Shown: piece after piece, positions 30,583 through 36,110 of the stretch
Layout: every line of letters begins with the position of its first letter
Position numbering within the stretch: position 1 is the first letter of the stretch
Assembly: GCA_039583705.1 (NCBI GenBank)
Contig: JAVKSM010000016.1
Span: forward strand, 1-36,110
Direction: 5' to 3'
DNA: 36,110 nt
From: JAVKSM01 sp039583705
GTDB lineage: Bacteria > Actinomycetota > Actinomycetes > Mycobacteriales > Pseudonocardiaceae
Notes under the pieces: generated by a model
The model's database searches: none
What the model saw: the letters and a program-made list of their open reading frames with translations, nothing else
What the model was told of the DNA's origin: nothing
Translations under genes and position numbers: made by a program

Positions 30583-31872
30583 ATGTTGATCCGCTTTGAG
30601 GTCGCCAACTTCCGATCGGTGCTCAACCCAGTCGAGCTGTCGATGGTTGCCGTCGACCGCGACAGGGTCGAGGCCCGCCCGGTGCCGAATCTGGGTGAGA
30701 GCCTGCTTCCGGTGGCCGCCGTCTACGGCCCGAACGCCTCCGGCAAGTCGAACGTGATCGCCGCGTTGACGTGGTTGCACACAGCGGTGCGCAACTCTCT
30801 ACGCCTGTGGGACGAGGAGGTGCCCGTCGAGCCGTTCGCGTTCACCGGCGGGCAGGACCGGCCGTCGGAGTTCGCCGTCGAATGCACTGTCGGTGGGGTG
30901 CGGTTTGAGTACGTCGTCGAACTCGACCGACAGGCGGTTCGATACGAGGGCCTGTTCCACTACCCGGAGAAGAAGCGGCGGCGGATCTTCGAACGTGAGG
31001 GCAACGAGCTCGTCCTGCAGCGGGGGCTGGGCAGGCTGTCCGGCACGCGCGAACTCCTCACACCGCGCGCGTTGGCGCTGTCGATCGCGCGGCGCTTCGA
31101 AGAACCCCTGATATCGGACTTCACCCGCCGCCTGCTCGCGGCCCAGACTCTCGGCCCGCGGATGTCGCGGCGTCCCCCCGTGCTCGAGTGGACTCGTCCG
31201 ACTTGGCGCTGGTTCGACGAGCGTCCCGATCGCGACCAGCTCACCCTCCCGGACCTCGACGAGCCGTACGATTCTGAGCAGGACTATCGGAAGCGGGCAT
31301 TGGCCCTGCTCCAGCTCGCTGATCTCGGGGTCGACGACGTCATGATAGACCGGCAGGAGGTCGTGTTCACCAGTTCCGATGCGGAGTCTGGACGAACCGG
31401 AACACCGCGCCGTGTGCGCTTCGTCCACCGCACCGCCGCTGGGCCGGTGCCGCTCGATCTCACCGAGGAATCCGAGGGCACGCGCACCTGGTACCGACTG
31501 ATCGGGCCGCTGCTGCACGCGCTGCAAACCGGCTCGCTCCTGCTGTTCGATGAGCTCGACGCGAGCCTGCACCCCACCCTGTCCGCGGAGTTGATCCGGC
31601 TATTCCACGATCCGGCGACCAACCCGCAGGGCGCGCAACTGGTGTTCACGTCGCACGATACGAGCCTGCTCAACCACCTCAACCGCGACGAAGTCTGGCT
31701 GACCGAGAAGACCGAGGACGGCATGACCCGGCTCGGCGCCTTGGCCGAGTTCGCCGGCGAGCGGGTGCGGAGGTCGCAGAACCTGGAGCGGGCATACCTG
31801 CACGGCCGGTTCGGCGCCCTCCCCGACGTCGACCGAACGGATGTCCTGCGCGCACTCGGGCTGATCGGCTGA
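30583..31872 (+). CDS. RloA-like AAA ATPase (AbiLi type)
   Basis: This 429-residue AAA15/AAA21-group ATPase is related to SMC/OLD-type ATPases. It starts MLIRFEVANFRSVLNPVELS. Walker A is GPNASGKSN (49-57), and Walker B is SLLLFDELDASLHP (Asp323, Glu324), followed by the switch His in VFTSHDTSLL. The family is paired with RloB, as here, and homologues form the AbiL abortive-infection system. There RloA is thought to sense infection or hold the RloB effector in check, by analogy to PARIS and OLD systems. The ATG at 30583 is preferred because GGAG lies six bases upstream. The in-frame ATG at 30571 has none. It looks intact. Confidence 0.88.
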   Translation: MLIRFEVANFRSVLNPVELSMVAVDRDRVEARPVPNLGESLLPVAAVYGPNASGKSNVIAALTWLHTAVRNSLRLWDEEVPVEPFAFTGGQDRPSEFAVECTVGGVRFEYVVELDRQAVRYEGLFHYPEKKRRRIFEREGNELVLQRGLGRLSGTRELLTPRALALSIARRFEEPLISDFTRRLLAAQTLGPRMSRRPPVLEWTRPTWRWFDERPDRDQLTLPDLDEPYDSEQDYRKRALALLQLADLGVDDVMIDRQEVVFTSSDAESGRTGTPRRVRFVHRTAAGPVPLDLTEESEGTRTWYRLIGPLLHALQTGSLLLFDELDASLHPTLSAELIRLFHDPATNPQGAQLVFTSHDTSLLNHLNRDEVWLTEKTEDGMTRLGALAEFAGERVRRSQNLERAYLHGRFGALPDVDRTDVLRALGLIG

Positions 31873-31875
31873 CCG

Positions 31876-32532
31876 ATGCCCAGACGGACCCGGGCGAAGG
31901 ACCTGCGGAGGAGGACCGAGGTCAAGCCGGAGCGGCGGACGGTCATCGTGTTCTGCGAGGGCGAGGCCTCGGAACCCGACTACCTTAATGGGCTGAAACG
32001 ACTCCCCGGCATCGCCGACAACACGGCGGTCGCCATCGAGATCGACCCGACGCAGGGCGTACCGCTGACGCTGGTGAAGCGGGCGATCGAGCGGAGCCGC
32101 GATAATGAGGTCGACGAGTGCTGGTGCGTCTTCGATGTCGAGTGGCCACAGCACCACCCGAAACTGGCAGAGGCCCGCCGGCTAGCGGCGTGCCACGGCA
32201 TCGGTCTGGCCGTCTCTAACCCATGCTTCGAGCTGTGGCTGATCCTCCACCTAGACGAGCAGACAGGCTTCCTCACCACGGCTGAGGCGGAACAGCGCAG
32301 CCGCGGACTCGACGGGAGGACCGGCAAGCGAATCGATCCCGCTCGCTACCTTGAGCATCGCCGTACGGCCGCCGTACGTGCCGTTGCGCTGGCACAGCGG
32401 CACGCCGGTAACGGCACGGCGTTCCCGGACGACAATCCCTCGTCGACGATGAGCGATCTGCTCGTGATGATCGAACCCGACACGCTCATCGCGTCGGATA
32501 TAGCACCTCGTGGCCCCAGACCATCCCTATGA
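31876..32532 (+). CDS. RloB-like TOPRIM-fold effector (AbiLii type)
   Basis: This 218-residue RloB family (PF13707) protein begins with a basic stretch (PRRTRAKDLRRRTEVKPERR). The TOPRIM-like core follows: VIVFCEGEASEPDYLNGLK (Glu28), CWCVFDVEW (Asp87, Glu89) and SNPCFELWLILH (115-125). These acidic residues would bind a metal for phosphodiester chemistry, so it is the likely nuclease effector. It starts three bases after the rloA stop, so the two are co-transcribed and probably coupled. The gene is intact. It converges with purH, 58 bases away, and a 12-bp palindrome (CGTACCGGTACG) lies in that gap. Confidence 0.85.
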   Translation: MPRRTRAKDLRRRTEVKPERRTVIVFCEGEASEPDYLNGLKRLPGIADNTAVAIEIDPTQGVPLTLVKRAIERSRDNEVDECWCVFDVEWPQHHPKLAEARRLAACHGIGLAVSNPCFELWLILHLDEQTGFLTTAEAEQRSRGLDGRTGKRIDPARYLEHRRTAAVRAVALAQRHAGNGTAFPDDNPSSTMSDLLVMIEPDTLIASDIAPRGPRPSL

Positions 32533-32590
32533 CCGGATAGTTGCCACAGCGGCGGCGTACCGGTACGTCCCGCACGTCAGGCAGGCGGGC

Positions 32591-34252
32591 TCAGTGGGCG
32601 AAGTGCCGGGTACCGGTCAGGTAGAGCGGGACGCCGGCGGCGGCCGCGGCAGCCGTCACCTCGGGGTCGCGCACCGAGCCGCCCGGCTGCACCACCGCGC
32701 GGACCCCGGCCGCCAGCAGCACCTCCAAGCCGTCCGGGAACGGGAAGTACGCGTCCGACGCGGCCACCGCGCCGCAAGCCCGCTCTCCCGCCCGTGCCAC
32801 GGCCAGCCGGGCGGCGTCCACCCGGTTGACCTGTCCCATGCCCACCCCGACGCTCGCCCCGTCGCGGGCCAGCAGGATGGCGTTGGACCGCACCGCGCGG
32901 CAGGCCCGCCAGGCGAAGCTCAAATCGGCCATGGTGGCACGGTCGACACCGGACCCGGAAGCCAGCGTCCACGCCGCCGGGTCGTCCCCCGCGGCGTCGA
33001 TCGCGTCGGCCTGCTGCAGCAGCAGCCCCCCACTCACCGCCCGCGACTCGGGCCCGCCCCGCCCCGGGGGCGCGGCAACCAGGATGCGCACGTTCTTCCT
33101 GCGCGTCAGCACGTCCAGCGCGCCGTCCGCGTAGGACGGCGCGACGACGACCTCGGTGAAGACTTCGGCGACCTGCTCGGCCATCGCGACGCTCACCTCC
33201 CGGTTGGCCGCGATCACACCGCCGTACGCGCTCCCCGGGTCGCATGCGTGTGCCTTGCGGTACGCGTCGGCGACGTCCACGTCGGACAGCGCGATGCCAC
33301 ACGGGTTGGCGTGCTTGACGATCGCGACGCACGCGGCGTCGTGGTCGTGCGCGGCCCGCCACGCGGCGTCGGCGTCGACGTAGTTGTTGTAGGACATCTC
33401 CTTGCCATGGAACTGCTCCGCGCCGGCCAGGCCGGCCATCCCGGCAACGCCGGCCACCCCCGCGACGCGGACCACCCCGGCACCCGAGACGTACAGCGCG
33501 GCGGCTTGGTGCGGGTTCTCGCCGTAGCGCAGCACGCGGTGCCGCCGCCAGGTGGCGCCGAGCCAGGACGGGAACGGGCTCTCCGGATCGGGAGCCAGCA
33601 TGCTGGTCATCCAGGAGGCGACCGCGACGTCGTAGGTGGCGGTGTGGCGGAACGCCTCGGCCGCCAGCCGCTGCCGCTCGGTCAGCGTGAACCCGCCGTC
33701 GACCACCCGCTCCAGCACCCAACCGTAGCGGGCCGGGTCGGTGACCACGGCGACGCAGGCGTGGTTCTTCGCCGCGGCCCGGACCATCGCCGGACCGCCG
33801 ACGTCGATCTGCTCGATGCACTCCTCGGGCGAGGCGCCGGAGGCCACCGTGTCGGGAAACGGATACAGGTTGGACACCAGCAGGTCGAACGGGACCATGC
33901 CGAGCGACTTGAGGGCTTCGGCGTGCTCCGGGCGGCGCAGGTCGGCGAGCAGCCCCGCGTGCACGCCGGGATGCAACGTCTTGACCCGCCCTTCGAGACA
34001 TTCCGGGAACCCGGTGAGCTCTTCCACGGCCGTCACCGGAATCCCGGCGGCGGCGACCAGCCGCGCGGTCGAGCCCGTGGCGACGATCTCGACCCCGGCT
34101 GCGTGCAGCCCGCTGGTCAACTTCGCCAGCCCGGCTTTGTCATAAACGGAGAGCAACGCCCGCCGCACGGCTCGACGCTCGCTCGACGTCCGCCCGGCCG
34201 ATGTCCGCTCACTCGATGCCCGCCCGGCCGATGTCCGCTCATTCAATGTCAC
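32591..34252 (-). CDS. purH: Bifunctional AICAR formyltransferase / IMP cyclohydrolase
   Basis: PurH performs the last two steps of IMP synthesis, using 10-formyl-THF that FolD can supply. The product is 553 residues. The N-terminal MGS-like cyclohydrolase domain has ALLSVYDKAGLAKLTSGLHA, ATGSTARLVAAAGI and EGRVKTLHPGVHAGLL. The AICAR-transformylase domain has LRYGENPHQAAALYV, HGKEMSYNNYVDADAAWRAA and IVKHANPCGIALSD, and ends YLTGTRHFAH. The GTG at 34252 overlaps the purN stop (GTGA). Two low-complexity inserts are odd: a doubled decapeptide ERTSAGR near the N-terminus, and five VAG-like tripeptides before HGKEM. Neither touches catalytic residues. Confidence 0.95.
   Translation of the reverse strand: MTLNERTSAGRASSERTSAGRTSSERRAVRRALLSVYDKAGLAKLTSGLHAAGVEIVATGSTARLVAAAGIPVTAVEELTGFPECLEGRVKTLHPGVHAGLLADLRRPEHAEALKSLGMVPFDLLVSNLYPFPDTVASGASPEECIEQIDVGGPAMVRAAAKNHACVAVVTDPARYGWVLERVVDGGFTLTERQRLAAEAFRHTATYDVAVASWMTSMLAPDPESPFPSWLGATWRRHRVLRYGENPHQAAALYVSGAGVVRVAGVAGVAGMAGLAGAEQFHGKEMSYNNYVDADAAWRAAHDHDAACVAIVKHANPCGIALSDVDVADAYRKAHACDPGSAYGGVIAANREVSVAMAEQVAEVFTEVVVAPSYADGALDVLTRRKNVRILVAAPPGRGGPESRAVSGGLLLQQADAIDAAGDDPAAWTLASGSGVDRATMADLSFAWRACRAVRSNAILLARDGASVGVGMGQVNRVDAARLAVARAGERACGAVAASDAYFPFPDGLEVLLAAGVRAVVQPGGSVRDPEVTAAAAAAGVPLYLTGTRHFAH
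33422..33466 (-). repeat. Five 9-bp tandem repeats within purH
   Basis: Five consecutive 9-base units encode VAG-VAG-VAG-MAG-LAG just before AEQFHGKEMSYNN in PurH. Third codon positions vary, so this repeat is older than the imuA' array. Confidence 0.8.
34184..34243 (-). repeat. Two 30-bp tandem repeats at the purH N-terminus
   Basis: Two consecutive 30-base units encode NERTSAGRAS and SERTSAGRTS (residues 4-23), followed by a partial third copy (SER). They precede the conserved PurH domain, so the N-terminal tail appears to have grown by slippage. Confidence 0.8.
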
Positions 34253-34893
34253 GGGATGCTCACCTCTCGTCCGCCGACAGTCGCGCCATGGCAGGCGAGC
34301 GCGGCAACGGTGTCCACCAGAAGCCGCCGCTCCACCGTCTTGATCCGTTCGTGCAGCACCGCCTCGGTGTCCCCGGAGCGCACCGCAACCGTCCGCTGCG
34401 CCAGCACCGGGCCGCTGTCCACCCCGGCGTCCACGAGGTGCACGGTCGCCCCGGTGACCTTGACCCCGTAGGCCAGGGTGTCGCGCACCGGGTGCGGCCC
34501 GGGGAACGCGGGCAGCAGCGCCGGGTGGGTGTTGATTATGCGGCTGGGGAAACGGGCGAGGAACTCCGGTCCGAGGAGCCGCCCGAACCCGGCGGAGACG
34601 ATGAGGTCGGGCCGGTGGGCCTCGACCGCGTCGGCCAACGCCCGGTCCCACCGCGCCCGGTCGGGGAAGCTCGCCGGGGCGACGGTGAAGGCGGGCACGC
34701 CGTGGCGGCGCGCCCGTTGCAGCCCTTCGATGCCGTCCCGGTCGGAACCGATGGCGACCACGGTGGCGGGGTAGTCCCGGTCGGCTGCGGCGTCCAGCAG
34801 GGACTGCACCAGCGTGCCGGAGCCGGAGACGAGGACGACGACGCGAGCCGGCACGGGGAGCCGGATGCGGTAAACCGGGTTCGGCGTACTCAG
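34249..34893 (-). CDS. purN: Phosphoribosylglycinamide formyltransferase
   Basis: PurN transfers the formyl group of 10-formyl-THF to GAR in purine synthesis. Family blocks are VVVLVSGSGTLVQSLLDA, SDRDGIEGLQRARRHGVPAF, IVSAGFGRLLGPEFLARF, the active-site NTHPALLPAFPG (Asn and His) and VHLVDAGVDSGPVLAQRTVA (Asp). Two starts are possible. A CTG at 34893 (LSTPNPVYRIRLPVPARVV) has GGGAG seven bases upstream and gives 214 residues, the usual length. A GTG at 34854 gives 201 residues but has no ribosome-binding site. I favour the CTG with moderate confidence. A TAGGCT box at 34937-34932 may be the promoter. The gene overlaps purH by four bases. Confidence 0.93.
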   Translation of the reverse strand: MSTPNPVYRIRLPVPARVVVLVSGSGTLVQSLLDAAADRDYPATVVAIGSDRDGIEGLQRARRHGVPAFTVAPASFPDRARWDRALADAVEAHRPDLIVSAGFGRLLGPEFLARFPSRIINTHPALLPAFPGPHPVRDTLAYGVKVTGATVHLVDAGVDSGPVLAQRTVAVRSGDTEAVLHERIKTVERRLLVDTVAALACHGATVGGREVSIP

Positions 34894-35059
34894 CGGGCGA
34901 CTCCCTGCGGCGCTCGGTGCGGGCACCGACCAGCCTAAACAATCTCCCAGCGGAGCCCGCCCGGAGGTCAAGCGCCGCCCGCAGGGCGCCTTCAAGCCGG
35001 GCGAGGGTCGCCGGCCCAGCTCGTCACAGCCGATCTCTTTCCTGGCCCTGAAGACTGCC

Positions 35060-35385
35060 GGCACGGTGGCCCTTTTGTACACTTCCCGAATGGCGGAGAC
35101 CGCATCGTTGTCGACATACGCCACATGAGCGCCATGAATAACAGACCTCGCGACCTCGTGGACGTTCGGACTTGTCAGAATGCCACTTCCCAGATCCACG
35201 AATTGATCGATCTCCTTGCGCGCAAGGTACCTCACTACGCGCACCAGGAATTTCCTGTTCGCCCAGGGCAACCTGGCGTACATAGGGCACTGCCGAAAGT
35301 ACCTTTTCGGCTGCTTCCCGGTCGGCCTGGAAGTTGTCTTTACCGCCCAGGTGATAGTGCGTGTGCTGTGCCCCGAAGTGCAGTC
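35060..35385 (-). pseudogene. Frameshifted SAM-dependent methyltransferase relic (PF04672 type)
   Basis: One frame reads THYHLGGKDNFQADREAAEK, then VLSAVPYVRQVA, the N-terminus of the actinobacterial S-adenosylmethionine methyltransferase family whose members begin YYLGGKDN...ADREA. Near 35260 it shifts to LPWANRKFLVRVVRYLARKE, then IDQFVDLGSGILTSPNVHEV (motif I) and AHVAYVDNDAV. Homology fades after that, and the C-terminal half is missing. The relic occupies the gap between perM and purN, genes that are adjacent in Mycobacterium tuberculosis. The 34894-35059 stretch between it and purN holds only the purN leader. Confidence 0.75.
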
Positions 35386-35389
35386 ACTA

Positions 35390-36110
35390 CTACTCGGTGG
35401 GCCCGGTTTTCCCCGGCTCCCTCGGTCGTCTGGACGTCGTCTCCACGGGGGGACGACGCGGCGGCAGCGACGACGCGAGCGCCACGACGGCGCCGGGGAC
35501 GGCGAGCCACGCCCCGACGGCGAGCGCCACCAGCAGGCCGGACAGCCGCACCGGGTCGAACGGCCCGCCGCCCAGCCGGCCGCCGACCATCCCGGCCAGC
35601 ACCCCACAGGCCAGCGCGGCCGATCCGGCGGCGACCGCCACCGCCACCAGCCGCTGCCTGAGCTCGGGGTGCTGCCACACACAGCTCCAGCCGACCAGGG
35701 TGCCGACCGCGAGCGGCAACGCGAACACGACCACTCCCCACGACGGCGGCGCGGACTGCGGCAGCGCGGCGAGCACCGGCACCGGAGGCACCCGACCGGG
35801 GACGAATCCCAGCGGTGACGCGCGCAGCGCGCCGATGCCGAAGCCGGGACCCACCGCCCACGCCAGCGCAGCGACCACGGTGTTGGGCAGGTAGGCCGCG
35901 GACAGCAGGGTCAGCCCGAGCCCACTGCCGGCGTCCGGTGTGAAGCGCCTCAGCATGTCGTGTGCCGTCCCGGCCGCGACGAGCAGGCTTCCGAACGCCA
36001 GCAACGACCCGGTTGCCAGCAGCCCCGCCAGCGCCTGGCTCCCGGCTCGCGCTCCGGTGCCCACGGCCGCCGGCAGCCGGGCCACCAGCGCGGCGCTCAC
36101 CCCGCAGGGG
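35390..36110 (-). CDS. perM: PerM/DUF6350-family integral membrane protein, 5' end cut by window edge
   Basis: At least 239 residues are visible and the frame continues to the window edge. The protein is strongly hydrophobic with several membrane helices, for example LAGLLATGSLLAFGSLLVAA, LTLLSAAYLPNTVVAALAWA, WGVVVFALPLAVGTLVGWSC and VAVAAGSAALACGVLAGMVG. The C-terminal tail is polar and basic. The family matches the actinobacterial DUF6350 group that includes PerM of Mycobacterium tuberculosis, which stabilises the divisome protein FtsB under magnesium stress. In that species perM is followed by purN and purH, as here. The true start lies outside the window. Confidence 0.82.
   Translation of the reverse strand, partial: PCGVSAALVARLPAAVGTGARAGSQALAGLLATGSLLAFGSLLVAAGTAHDMLRRFTPDAGSGLGLTLLSAAYLPNTVVAALAWAVGPGFGIGALRASPLGFVPGRVPPVPVLAALPQSAPPSWGVVVFALPLAVGTLVGWSCVWQHPELRQRLVAVAVAAGSAALACGVLAGMVGGRLGGGPFDPVRLSGLLVALAVGAWLAVPGAVVALASSLPPRRPPVETTSRRPREPGKTGPTE

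Overview
The window comes from a very GC-rich actinomycete chromosome. The gene order (perM-purN-purH; imuA'-imuB-dnaE2; folD-DUF3017-mdh-icd; metG-tatD-rsmA-ispE), frequent GTG starts, a mycobacterial-type SOS box and TANNNT boxes just upstream of start codons all fit Actinomycetia. I favour the Pseudonocardiales, without certainty on the genus. No rRNA, tRNA or CRISPR was recognised.

Layout. 1-4300 (minus): ispE (cut by the window edge), rsmA, tatD, metG. 4365-5693 (plus): hisS, divergent from metG, with eukaryote-like motif 2. 6002-7647: a TetR regulator and an AurF-like diiron oxygenase with a 14-bp palindrome between them. 7678-9125: an esterase and a VOC protein. 9213-10430: an actinobacterial protein with two similar halves. 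10431-10680: an IS5-type transposase scar. 10755-13876: a coiled-coil protein, a D,D-carboxypeptidase and a lipoprotein polysaccharide deacetylase. 13934-14932 (minus): trpS, with three 24-bp repeats upstream. 15098-15739: two tandem paralogous Cys/His small proteins. 15774-16560: a broken S51-like gene.

16595-19252 is an accessory insertion. It holds an intact gamma-class adenine-N6 DNA methyltransferase followed by a degenerate PaeR7I/XhoI-family endonuclease gene (no normal start codon, internal deletion, frameshift) and an unrecognised decayed frame. The methylase therefore looks like an orphan left by a dying restriction-modification system.

19261-29910 (minus) is largely conserved chromosome: an SH3-domain membrane protein, icd, mdh, DUF3017, folD, then the complete mutagenic-repair operon imuA'-imuB-dnaE2 with a perfect SOS box upstream, then a Clp-N-domain protein with its small HTH partner. 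29946-30433 holds scars of an IS21 IstA gene and a DUF6262-like helper. These sit just upstream of an intact two-gene RloA/RloB (AbiL-like) anti-phage candidate at 30583-32532. 32591-36110 (minus) holds purH, purN and perM (cut by the window edge), with a frameshifted SAM-methyltransferase relic between purN and perM.

Overall this is a housekeeping chromosome in which defence genes, transposases and accessory genes have landed between conserved genes and mostly decayed. RloA/RloB and the methyltransferase are the accessory genes that still look intact. Several housekeeping proteins (PurH, ImuA', the 9213 protein) also carry short in-frame tandem repeats.
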